Of a stretch of DNA of 64,000 bases, positions 31,294 to 40,263 are shown piece by piece. Every line of letters starts with the position of its first letter. Within the stretch, counting starts at the first letter, position 1. The stretch lies in contig NZ_JACHWB010000003.1 in the NCBI RefSeq assembly GCF_014191055.1, forward strand, positions 744,066 to 808,065, read 5' to 3'. The position numbers were made by a program, and so were the translations under genes. This stretch comes from Microvirga lupini (GTDB lineage Bacteria > Pseudomonadota > Alphaproteobacteria > Rhizobiales > Beijerinckiaceae). Under the pieces are notes generated by a model. It did not search any database and was not told the origin of the DNA. It saw only the letters and a program-made list of their open reading frames with translations.

Positions 31294-32844
31294 TCAGGAC
31301 ACCTCCGCTTCGAGATAACGCGGGAAAATCGGAGCCGGTTGCGGCAGGGCCGTGCCGGCTGCCAGACGATGCTCCGGCCCAACCTCTGCAAGCCCCCTGC
31401 CCTCCGGTGCAACAGCCAGAAGATCGAGCAGCTTGGCCGCAGCCGTCGGCACGAAGGGCTGTGCCAGGATGCCGACCGCGCGCAGAACCTCGGCCGTTAC
31501 GTAAAGCACGGTGTTCATGCGCTCAGGATTGGTCTTGCGCAGCACCCAGGGCTCCTGGGAGGCGAAATAGCGGTTGGCCTCGGCCACTACGGCCCAGATT
31601 TCGGCCAGCGTCGTATGAAGGGCGAAATCCTTCATGGCTGCCCTCGTCTTCGCCGGCAGGGCATCGGCCAGCCAGAGCATGTCCTGGTCGGCCTGGGTGA
31701 GCTCGCCCGGCTGCGGCACGGAAGCGTCGCAGTTCTTGGCGATCATCGACAGGGAGCGCTGCGCCAGGTTGCCGAGATCGTTGGCCAGATCTGCGTTGAT
31801 GCGGTTGACGATAGCTTCGTGGGAGTAGTTGCCATCTTGTCCGAAAGGTACCTCCCGCATGAAGAAGTAGCGGATCTGGTCAACGCCATAGGTGTCGGCA
31901 AGGTCGAACGGATCGACCACGTTGCCCACCGACTTCGACATCTTCTCGCCCTTGTTGAGCAGGAAGCCGTGCCCGAAGACGCGCTTGGGCAGCGGCAGCT
32001 CGGCCGACATCAGGAAGGCAGGCCAATAGACCGTGTGGAAGCGAACGATGTCCTTGCCGATGATGTGGACGTCGGCCGGCCAGTAATGCCAGCGCGGATC
32101 GTTCTCGTTCGGGAAGCCACACCCAGTCACATAATTGTTCAGGGCATCGATCCACACATACATGACGTGCTTCGGATCACCCGGCACCGGGAGGCCCCAG
32201 TTGAAGGTGGTGCGGCTGATCGAGAGGTCCTGCAGGCCGGAGCGGACGAAGCTCACGATCTCGTTCCGGCGGGTTTCCGGGCTGATGAAGTCCGGATAGG
32301 CCTCGTAGTGGGCCAGCAGCCGGTCCTGATAGGCGGAGAGGCGGAAGAAGTAGCTCTCCTCCTCGATCCATTCGACCGGAGTGCCGGTGGGCGCGCGCCA
32401 GCTGCCGTCGGGCTGCTTGGTCAGCTCGGCCTCGTCGTAATAGGCTTCGTCACGGACCGAGTACCAGCCGGAATACTTTGAGAGGTAGATGTCACCCTTT
32501 TCCTGCATCCGGCGCCAGAGTTCCTGGGTCGAGGGCAGGTGGTCGGCGTCCGTCGTACGGATGAACCGGTCATAGGAGCAGTCCAGCCGGTCGGCCATGG
32601 CCTGGAACTTGGCGGCCATCTGGTCGACGAAGTCCTTTGGCGTGGTGCCGTTCTTATCCGCCGTCTGCTGGATCTTCAGGCCGTGCTCGTCCGTGCCGGT
32701 CATGAAGAACACGTCATAGCCGTCGATGCGCTTGAAGCGTGCGATCGCATCGGAGGCGACGACCTCGTAGGCATGACCGATATGGGGAGCCCCATTCGGG
32801 TACGAAATAGCCGTGGTGATGTAGAATTTTTGCTTGTCGGCCAT
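31294..32844 (-). CDS. metG: Methionyl-tRNA synthetase
   Basis: A 516-aa class I aminoacyl-tRNA synthetase charging tRNA-Met. The HIGH-type motif is in [12 protein letters not shown] near residue 20 and the KMSKS loop is [13 protein letters not shown]. It lacks the C-terminal EMAP-like dimerisation domain present in some MetG proteins, so it is the short, monomer-like form usual in this order. The frame extends 29 codons further, but ATG 32844 ([16 protein letters not shown]) is the conserved start. It follows holB by 58 nt. Confidence 0.97.
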   Translation of the reverse strand: MADKQKFYITTAISYPNGAPHIGHAYEVVASDAIARFKRIDGYDVFFMTGTDEHGLKIQQTADKNGTTPKDFVDQMAAKFQAMADRLDCSYDRFIRTTDADHLPSTQELWRRMQEKGDIYLSKYSGWYSVRDEAYYDEAELTKQPDGSWRAPTGTPVEWIEEESYFFRLSAYQDRLLAHYEAYPDFISPETRRNEIVSFVRSGLQDLSISRTTFNWGLPVPGDPKHVMYVWIDALNNYVTGCGFPNENDPRWHYWPADVHIIGKDIVRFHTVYWPAFLMSAELPLPKRVFGHGFLLNKGEKMSKSVGNVVDPFDLADTYGVDQIRYFFMREVPFGQDGNYSHEAIVNRINADLANDLGNLAQRSLSMIAKNCDASVPQPGELTQADQDMLWLADALPAKTRAAMKDFALHTTLAEIWAVVAEANRYFASQEPWVLRKTNPERMNTVLYVTAEVLRAVGILAQPFVPTAAAKLLDLLAVAPEGRGLAEVGPEHRLAAGTALPQPAPIFPRYLEAEVS

Positions 32845-32902
32845 GTCGAATCCCTGATCCTGAACTTCAAAAACCCTTCGGCTCCTGCGGACGGCGGAGG
32901 CT

Positions 32903-33967
32903 TCAGGCCGCTCGCCGAACAGCGTCGGCAAGATCGTCGAACATCGTCAGGATGAAGGGCCGGCGGTCGAGGTTGAACACGTCGATCTCGCGCGCCGAAC
33001 GGCCGATCTTCTCACACACCTCCACCAAAGGCGCAAGGCGGGAGGCGCCGAGCCCTGCCCGGTCGTGCAGACGCTCGGAGACCCAGCGTTGCACGGTTTC
33101 CAGAGTTAGCTCGTAACTGTCGTCCGCATCGCGACGGGCGAGCGCCTCCGCCAGAGCGAGGATCTGCTTCGTGTCGGTCCTCGGCAGCCCGTCGAGGAGC
33201 TTCGTGACCTGATCGATGAAGGCGACCTTCTCGGCATCGAGCAGCTCTAGGGTGCGGCGGACCGATCCTTCGCCATAGCGGAGCGCCTGATCGACCAAGT
33301 CCCGCGGAATGTCGGACCAGGGAGAGCCAAGCGAGCCAATGGTTGCCCTGATCTCCTGGTCTCCCAGGGGACGCAGCAGCAGACGCCGGCATCGGGAGCG
33401 GATGGTGGGCAGAACCCGCTGCGGAGCATGGCTCACGATCAGGAAAAGCGAGCGCGGGGGCGGCTCCTCGATCACCTTGAGCAGCGCATTGGCGCTCGAG
33501 ATGGTGAGATCCTCGGCGCTATCGACGATGCAGACCCGGTAGCCGCCATTGGCGGCCGTCGAGCCGAACATGTTCAGCGCCCGGCGCACCGCATCCACGG
33601 GAATCGTCGTCGAAGCCGCCTTCTTGTCCGTGGGCGGGGACCGTCTGAGCACGGCCAGATTGGGATGGGACAGGGCTGCGACCTGACGGGCCACCTGGGA
33701 TTCGGTCGGCACGTCCAAGCTGGTCAGGGACCTGTCGCCCGCTTTCTGAGGGTCGAGGACGGCTCGGGCGACCCGGTAGGCGAGCGTGGCCTTGCCGATG
33801 CCCTGAGCACCGCCGATCAGCCAGGCATGGTGCAGGCGGCCGCTGCGGAGCCCCTCCAGAAAAGCCTCCTCGCCTTCCCGGTGACCGAAGAAGGCGAACT
33901 GCTCCCGCGGATGCGGCGCGCCCTCGAACCCGTCGGGCTCGATCACGTCCTGACCGTCACGCGACAT
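32903..33967 (-). CDS. holB: DNA polymerase III subunit delta'
   Basis: A 354-aa clamp-loader subunit. It has the AAA+ fold with [18 protein letters not shown], where a degenerate P-loop is normal for delta'. The SRC-type sensor sequence [12 protein letters not shown] follows [20 protein letters not shown]. The E. coli-type zinc module is absent, as is common in alphaproteobacteria. It overlaps the end of tmk by 11 nt; tmk-holB-metG-tatD is a conserved order. Confidence 0.95.
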   Translation of the reverse strand: MSRDGQDVIEPDGFEGAPHPREQFAFFGHREGEEAFLEGLRSGRLHHAWLIGGAQGIGKATLAYRVARAVLDPQKAGDRSLTSLDVPTESQVARQVAALSHPNLAVLRRSPPTDKKAASTTIPVDAVRRALNMFGSTAANGGYRVCIVDSAEDLTISSANALLKVIEEPPPRSLFLIVSHAPQRVLPTIRSRCRRLLLRPLGDQEIRATIGSLGSPWSDIPRDLVDQALRYGEGSVRRTLELLDAEKVAFIDQVTKLLDGLPRTDTKQILALAEALARRDADDSYELTLETVQRWVSERLHDRAGLGASRLAPLVEVCEKIGRSAREIDVFNLDRRPFILTMFDDLADAVRRAA

Positions 33968-34646
33968 CGAGCGGCCTCACGGCGTTGTCCGGCAAGCGAT
34001 TCTCGGCGAGCTGAGGCAGCCTTTCGCGCAAGGCAGCCCATATGGCAGCCTCGACCTCGTCGGGCTCCTGATCGGCATTGATCACCACACACCGTCTTGG
34101 TTCGCTGCGAGCGATCGACAGGAACGCTTGGCGCAGGGAATGATGGAAGGAGGCATCCTCCCCCTCGAACCGGTCCGCACCCTCCCCCTTGCCCGCTTGG
34201 CGTTCCCGAGCCCTGGCGAGGCCGGTTTCAGCCGGCAGGTCAAGGATGAAGGTCAGGTCGGGTTTGACGCCACGAAGCGTCACCCGCTCGAGCTGGTCGA
34301 TAAGCGCCTCGTCGATGTTTCCAGCCGAACCCTGATAGGCTCTGGTCGAGTCCGCGAAACGGTCGCAGAGGACATGAGTGCCGCGATTGAGAGCCGGCAC
34401 GATCGTCTTGTCCAGGTGGTCGATGCGGGCTGCGGCGAATAGAAGGGCCTCTGCGAAAGGCCCGAGGTGCTTGGCGTGCCCGCCCAGGATGAAGGCGCGG
34501 ATCTCCTCCGCATGAGGCGATCCGCCTGGCTCACGTGTCACCAGGGTCGGTTGAGCGAGGCCACCCAGCCGTTGCCTGAGCCGCTCGATCTGGGTCGACT
34601 TGCCTGCGCCCTCCCCGCCTTCGAAGGTGATAAAGCAACCTGCCAT
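33957..34646 (-). CDS. tmk: Thymidylate kinase
   Basis: Tmk (229 aa) phosphorylates dTMP to dTDP. The P-loop is FEGGEGAGKSTQ (residues 7-18), DRFADSTRAYQG is the DRY-like motif, and the lid is Arg-rich (ARARERQAGKGEGADRFE). ATG 34646 (MAGCFITFEGG) is chosen. An in-frame TTG directly upstream would add one residue. The A of the ATG is the last base of the dac stop (TGATG), indicating coupling. Confidence 0.95.
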   Translation of the reverse strand: MAGCFITFEGGEGAGKSTQIERLRQRLGGLAQPTLVTREPGGSPHAEEIRAFILGGHAKHLGPFAEALLFAAARIDHLDKTIVPALNRGTHVLCDRFADSTRAYQGSAGNIDEALIDQLERVTLRGVKPDLTFILDLPAETGLARARERQAGKGEGADRFEGEDASFHHSLRQAFLSIARSEPRRCVVINADQEPDEVEAAIWAALRERLPQLAENRLPDNAVRPLDVA

Positions 34647-35857
34647 CAAATGCTTTCGACGAGGCTCGAGAATGCACGGCGAACCCAGCCCGTGCTGAAT
34701 TCCAGCAAGCCATCGAGCGCCCGCTGGCTGAGCGTGCCTTGCTGGACGTCCTCATTGGCGTAGAGCGGCATGTCGAGAGCCTGCATGTCACCACGGCTGA
34801 CCTGAAGCCGGGCCACCTCGGCTCCTTTCTGGATAGGAGCTTTGAGCGGACCGGTGTAGACGATGCGGGCGGTCACCCGCTCGCCGTCTCCTCGCGGGAC
34901 AAGTACACGAACAGGCTTCTTCGCGACAAGGGGAAGAGAGCGCATGTTTCCACCGAAAACCTGAGCCTCACCAACAACCTGCCCTTCCGTAAAGAGCTGC
35001 TGGGTCTCAAACGCCCGGAAGCCCCAATCCAGGAGTTTTCTGGATTCCGCCGCCCGGTCTTTGGCTGTCTTCAGGCCATTCACGACGACGATCAGACGCT
35101 GGTCGTTCTGAACGGCAGAGCCGATCAGCCCGTAGCCGGATTCATCGATATTTCCTGTTTTCAGCCCATCCGCCCCGATATCGGCAAACAGCAGAGGGTT
35201 CCGGTTCTGCTGACGGATCTTGTTCCAGGTGAATTCGCGCTCACCGAAGATCTTATAGAGATCCGGATAGGTCTCGATGACGTACAGCGCGAGCTTGGCC
35301 AAGTCACGAACCGTGACCTTCTGCTCAGGATGCCCGTAGCCGGTGGCGTTTCGGAAGGTGGACTTGGTGAGGCCAATCTGCTTGGCCCGCTCGTTCATCA
35401 TGCGGGCGAAGTTTTCCTCGGTTCCGGCGATCCCTTCAGCAAGGGCGATGGCGGCATCGTTGCCCGATTGAACGATCAGGCCGCGCAGGAGGTCTTCAAG
35501 GCGGACAGGGGTATTCACCTTGGCGAACATGGAAGAGCCGCCGGAGCCACCTCCCCCCTTCCGCCAAGCATTCTCCGACAGCATGAACTCGCTATCGAAG
35601 TTCAAGCGGCCGTTCTTGATCTCATTGAACACGACCTCGGCCGTCATGACTTTTGCCATGCTGGCTGGCGCCGTCGGTTCATCCGCGCTCTTTTCGAAGA
35701 GAACCGCATGGCTTCCGGCATCCATCAGGATGGCTGTCGGAGCCGCCGTCTGGAATCCCTGGGCTCGCGCCTCCTGCGTCACCTGAGACGCAAGGAACAA
35801 ACCACTGACCATAAAGGCAAAGGCCGCAAGGACTCGGGCGGCTCGAGGCTGACGCAT
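34646..35857 (-). CDS. D-alanyl-D-alanine carboxypeptidase (PBP5/6 type)
   Basis: A 403-aa periplasmic peptidoglycan enzyme that trims the terminal D-Ala of pentapeptides. A signal peptide covers about residues 1-33 (hydrophobic core VLAAFAFMVSGLFLAS, then QEARAQ). The penicilloyl-serine transferase motifs are complete: SMAKVM (SxxK), SGNDAAIAL (SxN) and KTGNIDESGYG (KTG). The C-terminal beta domain from about residue 290 and an amphipathic tail (FSTGWVRRAFSSLVESI) for membrane contact are present. It could be named dacA, dacC or dacF; the sequence does not decide. It starts the tightly packed dac-tmk-holB group. Confidence 0.94.
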   Translation of the reverse strand: MRQPRAARVLAAFAFMVSGLFLASQVTQEARAQGFQTAAPTAILMDAGSHAVLFEKSADEPTAPASMAKVMTAEVVFNEIKNGRLNFDSEFMLSENAWRKGGGGSGGSSMFAKVNTPVRLEDLLRGLIVQSGNDAAIALAEGIAGTEENFARMMNERAKQIGLTKSTFRNATGYGHPEQKVTVRDLAKLALYVIETYPDLYKIFGEREFTWNKIRQQNRNPLLFADIGADGLKTGNIDESGYGLIGSAVQNDQRLIVVVNGLKTAKDRAAESRKLLDWGFRAFETQQLFTEGQVVGEAQVFGGNMRSLPLVAKKPVRVLVPRGDGERVTARIVYTGPLKAPIQKGAEVARLQVSRGDMQALDMPLYANEDVQQGTLSQRALDGLLEFSTGWVRRAFSSLVESI

Positions 35858-35983
35858 AGCTCACAATCTCCAGGCTCTTCCCCTAGGAGATCCCAAATCT
35901 GTGGCGCGTCAACAGCAAATCAACATCCAGCTACGCTGGACTGTGTGCGGAGGCGCGAGGCTGAGGAAAGACGATGTCCCAGC

Positions 35984-37033
35984 CTAGCGGAGAACGAACT
36001 TCTGCGCAGAGGGAACAGCAGATGAGCCGTTCCGCTCGAATCCGGAGGGCGTCATGCTTGCAGGTGTCTCATATAGGCTGGCAACCACCGGGCGCGACGC
36101 CCCCACTTGGCTCGGAGCTGCCGAACTGACCCTGGCTACAGGGCTTGCCGCACCCGGAATCGTTCCCAGGTCGAAGGGGCGCTCGGGTGGCAGCGGAACA
36201 TTGCTGGCGACAGCGCTAGGCATCGCCGAAGGCTGAGCGGACCGAGCGGGAGTCTGATAGGCCTCACTGTCAGGCTGGAAGCTGCGCAGAGCGATAGCTT
36301 GGCGCGGCGCGTTCGGCTGCTGAGCTGCCTGGGCGATCATGGTCGGAGCCGTGTTGGTGAGGCTGGCGGGCTGGCCGTCAGTTCTGAGGCTGGCCATCAG
36401 GATGCGATCGTCGCTTCCGTTGGTGGAGGCTCGACCCACATACTCCACCCTCACCCGTGCCGTGCCCTGCTGCTTGAAGCCGAGAGCCATGGCGGCGCGT
36501 TCGGAGACGTCGATCACCCGGTTGCCATGGAACGGCCCGCGATCGTTGACGCGAACGATCATGGAGTGACCGTTCTGGAGGTTCGTCACACGGGCATAGC
36601 TCGGCAGCGGCATCGTGGTATGGGCGGCTGCGATGGAGGCCCGGTCGAAGACCTCGCCATTCGCCGTCATGCGGCCATGGAAATTCGCCCCATACCAGGA
36701 GGCAAGGCCTTCGGTCGGGCGCGGGGTGGCATCGGGAACATAGGTGCGGCCAGCAACCGTATAGGGCTTGCCGACCATCTCCCGTCCGCCGCCCTTCGGC
36801 ACAGGTTGCCCATCGGCGACCACCTTCGGGCTCGGAGCGACGCCGTATTTCGGATCAATCCCGCCCCTGACGTTCGAGGAGCAGTTAGCAGCCATCAGGG
36901 CGATGGCTGTGACGCCAGCAACGCGGAGCAGAGTCCGTTGAGTGAAGGAAGGAAGGATTTCCCTCAGCCCGGTGATCGCTTCAGCGCGGTTGCAACGCAT
37001 GTCGTCTCGCATCCTGTTGTCAGCACGGAGCAT
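35984..37033 (-). CDS. rlpA: RlpA-like septal ring lytic transglycosylase lipoprotein
   Basis: A 349-aa secreted protein. The double-psi beta-barrel domain (about residues 95-195) shows GLASWYGANFHGRMTANGE, then LPSYARVTNLQNGHSMIVRVNDRGPF, the conserved RlpA core with its catalytic Asp. A long basic N-terminus precedes a hydrophobic stretch (LLRVAGVTAIALMAANC), with Cys51 as likely lipidation site, although Asn at -1 is unusual for a lipobox. The C-terminal half is low complexity (Ala/Pro/Ser) and lacks an evident SPOR domain. Later starts (Met8, Met12) would give a more normal signal length. It is 126 nt upstream of dac. Confidence 0.85.
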   Translation of the reverse strand: MLRADNRMRDDMRCNRAEAITGLREILPSFTQRTLLRVAGVTAIALMAANCSSNVRGGIDPKYGVAPSPKVVADGQPVPKGGGREMVGKPYTVAGRTYVPDATPRPTEGLASWYGANFHGRMTANGEVFDRASIAAAHTTMPLPSYARVTNLQNGHSMIVRVNDRGPFHGNRVIDVSERAAMALGFKQQGTARVRVEYVGRASTNGSDDRILMASLRTDGQPASLTNTAPTMIAQAAQQPNAPRQAIALRSFQPDSEAYQTPARSAQPSAMPSAVASNVPLPPERPFDLGTIPGAASPVARVSSAAPSQVGASRPVVASLYETPASMTPSGFERNGSSAVPSAQKFVLR

Positions 37034-37514
37034 GGCTCAGTCCCCGTTTGCCCCGGACATCAAGCCAAAGTGCTTTTCAGCCCTTAAAGGAAAGTTAAAC
37101 GGCCGCGCTTGTCAATGGCAAAGCTAATGGATTTGATACTAAGTATCATAAGAGCGTGAAAACACAATCATTTCATCCGCTTGCAACTTCCTGGGAATCT
37201 GGATCCAAGGAGCGTTCTCTATGAGAACTCCGCGAATCTGAGATATGGTCCGGGGTCGGGTGAGGAAAATCCAGTGAAGTTTCAGTTGTTTAGTTCGACG
37301 ACCTTCCTCCGGGGCCAGCTGGTCCTTATGGATCCGATTAGCCGTGCCAATCGCGCAATCTGCGGACGGCAGAATCGATCATGGTTAATGAATGAGTGCT
37401 GCGTCCGCCACCTTCTTTGAATCGGCCCTGCTGCAAGGGAGACGATCCGAGTTGACGACTTCGGGTTTGCAGCCTTAGAGATTGGCGCAGTTCCGAGCCT
37501 GCCTCGGGCGATCA
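37034..37514. promoter_or_regulatory. Gene-free stretch with a perfect palindrome upstream of rlpA
   Basis: I see no convincing gene in these 481 bases; short open frames lack protein character. At 37134-37148 lies TGATACTAAGTATCA, a perfect 7-bp inverted repeat about a central A, 101 nt upstream of the rlpA start. It fits the TGA-N9-TCA outline of the RirA iron-responsive operator of rhizobia, but other dimeric regulators bind similar shapes. The rest presumably carries the rlpA promoter leftward and the tRNA-Ser promoter rightward. Confidence 0.4.
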
Positions 37515-37604
37515 GGAAGGGTGGCCGAGTGGTTTAAGGCAGCGGTCTTGAAAACCGCCGTGGGTGCAAGCCCACCGTGGGTTCGAATCCCACCCCTTCC
37601 GCCA
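37515..37604 (+). tRNA. tRNA-Ser (anticodon UGA)
   Basis: Ninety nucleotides fold as a class II tRNA. The acceptor arms GGAAGGG and CCCTTCC pair, the D-arm contains GGCCGAGTGGTTTAAGGC, and the anticodon arm is CGGTCTTGAAAACCG with TGA at 37549-37551. A long variable arm (GTGGGTGCAAGCCCAC) and the T-arm GTGGGTTCGAATCCCAC follow. The 3' CCA is encoded. It decodes UCA serine codons. Confidence 0.97.
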
Positions 37605-37675
37605 TTTCTTTCAGTTGAAGTCTCGTGCCACTTCGCGACGTCGCTGAAGATCGCTAGCCGAGATGGCGCTACGCC

Positions 37676-38770
37676 CTACGCGACTGGGGCATCGACCTCG
37701 CACACAACCCCTGTCGGCGCGAAAGCGATCTCCACCTGACCGTCGAGGTCTTGCGCCAGGCTGCGCTCGATGAGACGCGAGCCGAAGCCGCGGCGAGACG
37801 GCGCCTTCACGGACGGACCGCCGCTTTCCGTCCAGCGCAGGCGCAGCCGGGGCGGCGCTGCCCCGTTCTGCACCGTCCACGACACATCAACGATGCCGAC
37901 CTTGTTGGACAAAGCCCCATACTTGACCGCGTTGGTGGCCAGTTCATGCAATGCCATGGCAAGGGCTAAAGACATGCGTGGCGTGAGCCGCACATGCGGC
38001 CCGGCAATGTGCAGCCGGTTTTCGTTCGAGGTCTGGTATGGCTCGAGCGCTCGCGTGACGACCTCGACCAGGTCGGCCCCCTCCCAGCTCTCGCGGGTGA
38101 GCACATCGTGCGCTCGTGACAGGGCAAGCAGCCGCATCTGAACCGCCTCTTTCGCATCCTCCGAGGCAGCATTCGTGCGCAGGGTTTGCGTCACGATGGA
38201 CTGTACGGTGGCCAGAGTGTTCTTCACGCGGTGGTTCAGTTCGCCAATGAGCAACTGCTGGTGCTCGGCGGCGCGCTTGGCCTGGTCAAGCGCGGCCGTC
38301 AGACGCTTTTCCGCCGTGTGCATTTCGGTCAGGCGAGCCCGGGCCTCGTATTGCCGCTCCCGCCCGCGCAGGGCCGTGCGGGCCACGCTGACCAGGGTTC
38401 CGGCGTGGAAGGGGCGTTCCAGGAAGGTCACTTTGCCCAGGATCTCGGTCAGACGCGCCAAGGCAGGATTGCGCTCGACCCCGCCGCCCCGCTGGGTCAG
38501 CAGCACGAAGGCAAAGTCAGACCAGGGAGGCTGGTCCGCCAGCCAGCGGGACAGATCGCTCAAGTCGGCAGTGCGGAGAGCCTCGTCCGTGATGAGCGCA
38601 AAGCCAGCCCCTCTTTCAAGCTCCTGGACCAAAGCCAGCAGGTTCGGGCAGACCTCAGCGATGATCCCGACCGTGTGCAGAATGTCGGCAGCGACAGCGG
38701 CATCCCGCCCGTGCGGCGCCAGGATGACGGCTCGCATTGCGTGGGGATGGGACAAGGCATCAATGCTCAT
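37676..38770 (-). CDS. HWE-family histidine kinase with degenerate receiver-like N-terminus
   Basis: A 364-aa cytosolic protein. Residues 12-130 look like a receiver fold (MRAVILAPHGRDA, FALITDEAL, FVLLTQRGG, KVTFLERPFHAGTLVSVA). Asp62 stands near the phospho-Asp position, but the Lys normally preceding the Pro is replaced by Arg119, so phosphorylation is doubtful. After a coiled-coil linker (about 135-170) comes an HWE kinase: GELNHRVKNTLATVQSIVTQ with phospho-His180, HELATNAVKYGALS, and WTESGGP. Its ATG overlaps the KaiC-like stop by 4 nt, so the two proteins are made together. No response regulator lies nearby. Confidence 0.9.
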   Translation of the reverse strand: MSIDALSHPHAMRAVILAPHGRDAAVAADILHTVGIIAEVCPNLLALVQELERGAGFALITDEALRTADLSDLSRWLADQPPWSDFAFVLLTQRGGGVERNPALARLTEILGKVTFLERPFHAGTLVSVARTALRGRERQYEARARLTEMHTAEKRLTAALDQAKRAAEHQQLLIGELNHRVKNTLATVQSIVTQTLRTNAASEDAKEAVQMRLLALSRAHDVLTRESWEGADLVEVVTRALEPYQTSNENRLHIAGPHVRLTPRMSLALAMALHELATNAVKYGALSNKVGIVDVSWTVQNGAAPPRLRLRWTESGGPSVKAPSRRGFGSRLIERSLAQDLDGQVEIAFAPTGVVCEVDAPVA

Positions 38771-40263
38771 CGGTCTTCCAGCAGAGAGGCGCGATCCTCG
38801 GCGGCCATCACCGGCACACCGCGCAAGATTCCCTGGAAGCCCCTGAGCGGCTCGCCGACAGCAATCCCGCTGCTGTCGACCCGGATCTCGCGGATGGTGT
38901 TCTCATGCGAGCCGAACCGCTTCTTGACGACGGACAGGGCCCGCCGCACCTGCCCGAAGGCCTCGAAGTAGCGCAGCAGGATCACCGTATCGGCCAGATA
39001 GGTCACATCGACTGGAGCCTTCATGTCGCCGACAAGGCCATGCTGGGCGACGAGTAGGAACGTCGAGGCACCCTGCCGGTTCAGGTATTGCAGCAGCTCA
39101 TGCATGTGCAGCACCAGAAACTGCTCCTCCGGCATGGCCGCCTGATAGCCGTTGAGGCTGTCGATCACGACGGTCTTGACGCCATGACTATCAACCCTGG
39201 TACGCACTTTGTGCGTAAACTCACCCGGCGAGAGTTCGGCAGCGTCGACCTGCTCGATGAACAGGTTTCCGGCCGCGCACAGCGTCTCCAGGTCAATGCC
39301 CATCAGCCGGGTGCGGTCGAGTAGCAGGCCGAGCTCCTCGTCGAAGACGAACAAGGCCGCCTTTTCACCCCGCTGAACGGCGGAAACCGCGAACTGAACC
39401 GCGAGAAGCGACTTGCCGGTGCCAGCCGGCCCCATCACCAGGGTGCTAGAGCCCTGCTCGATGCCCCCGCCCAGCAGAGCATCGAGTTCCCGGATCCCGC
39501 TGGCCAGCACGGTGCGGGCAAAGCCGGTCTTGTGCTCGCTGGAGATCAGGCGCGGGAACACCTGGACCCCACCCTCGGCAATGATGAAGTCGTGAAAGCC
39601 ACCCCGGAAGCTCTGGCCGCGGTACTTGATCACCCGCAAGCGGCGGCGCTCAGCGCCATAGGTCGGGGTCATCTCCTCCAACCGGATCACTCCATGGGCG
39701 ATGCTGTGCACGGTCTTATCGTTGGTGTCGGTGGTCAGGTCATCCAGCATCAGGACGGTGGCCCCCTGCTGGGCGAAGTAGTGCTTCATCGCCAGGATCT
39801 GGCGGCGATAGCGCAGGGAGCTTTGGGCCAGCAGGCGGATCTCGGACAGGCTGTCGAGGACGATCCGCACCGGCTTGGCCCGGTCGATGGCCTCGAATAC
39901 CGCCTTGGTGGTCTCGCCGAGTTCCAAGTCGGAGGAGTAGAGCAGGCTCTGCTGGTGTTCCTCGTCGAGCAGGCTCTCGGGCGGCACGAGCTCGAACACA
40001 TGGATGGCATCGTCCAAGGACCAGCCGTGGGAGGCTGCCCCCTCGCGCAGCTCGCGCTCGGTCTCCGACATGGTGATGTAGAGGCCTGTCTCGCCCGCCT
40101 TGGCGCCTTCCAGCAGGAACTGGAGCGCGATGGTGGTCTTGCCGGTGCCGGGGCTGCCCTCCAGGAGGTAGACATGGCCGGGAGCAAGCCCCCCGACGAG
40201 AATGTCATCGAGCCCTTCTACCCCGGTCTGCGCTTTGGGGAGGGGCTTGGATTGTGAGGTCAT
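38767..40263 (-). CDS. kaiC: KaiC-like double RecA-domain ATPase
   Basis: A 498-aa protein with two KaiC/RecA domains. CI has Walker A EGSPGTGKT (35-43) and Walker B VRIVLDSLSE (about 132-141). CII has GPAGTGKS (278-285) and TVVIDSL (364-370). The paired catalytic glutamates are intact in CII (Glu309-Glu310), while CI reads Ser66-Glu67. By eye alignment the cyanobacterial Ser431/Thr432 phosphosites correspond to Thr421-Tyr422 in VTYLADTVILLRYFE, a pattern I associate with non-cyanobacterial KaiC-like proteins. No kaiA or kaiB is in the window. ATG 40263 lies inside the end of the HigA-like gene (59-nt overlap). Confidence 0.9.
   Translation of the reverse strand: MTSQSKPLPKAQTGVEGLDDILVGGLAPGHVYLLEGSPGTGKTTIALQFLLEGAKAGETGLYITMSETERELREGAASHGWSLDDAIHVFELVPPESLLDEEHQQSLLYSSDLELGETTKAVFEAIDRAKPVRIVLDSLSEIRLLAQSSLRYRRQILAMKHYFAQQGATVLMLDDLTTDTNDKTVHSIAHGVIRLEEMTPTYGAERRRLRVIKYRGQSFRGGFHDFIIAEGGVQVFPRLISSEHKTGFARTVLASGIRELDALLGGGIEQGSSTLVMGPAGTGKSLLAVQFAVSAVQRGEKAALFVFDEELGLLLDRTRLMGIDLETLCAAGNLFIEQVDAAELSPGEFTHKVRTRVDSHGVKTVVIDSLNGYQAAMPEEQFLVLHMHELLQYLNRQGASTFLLVAQHGLVGDMKAPVDVTYLADTVILLRYFEAFGQVRRALSVVKKRFGSHENTIREIRVDSSGIAVGEPLRGFQGILRGVPVMAAEDRASLLEDR

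Noticed and set aside
37181-37420. A 79-codon open frame upstream of tRNA-Ser
   Set aside because: Composition is not protein-like, it has no ribosome-binding site and no recognisable motif.
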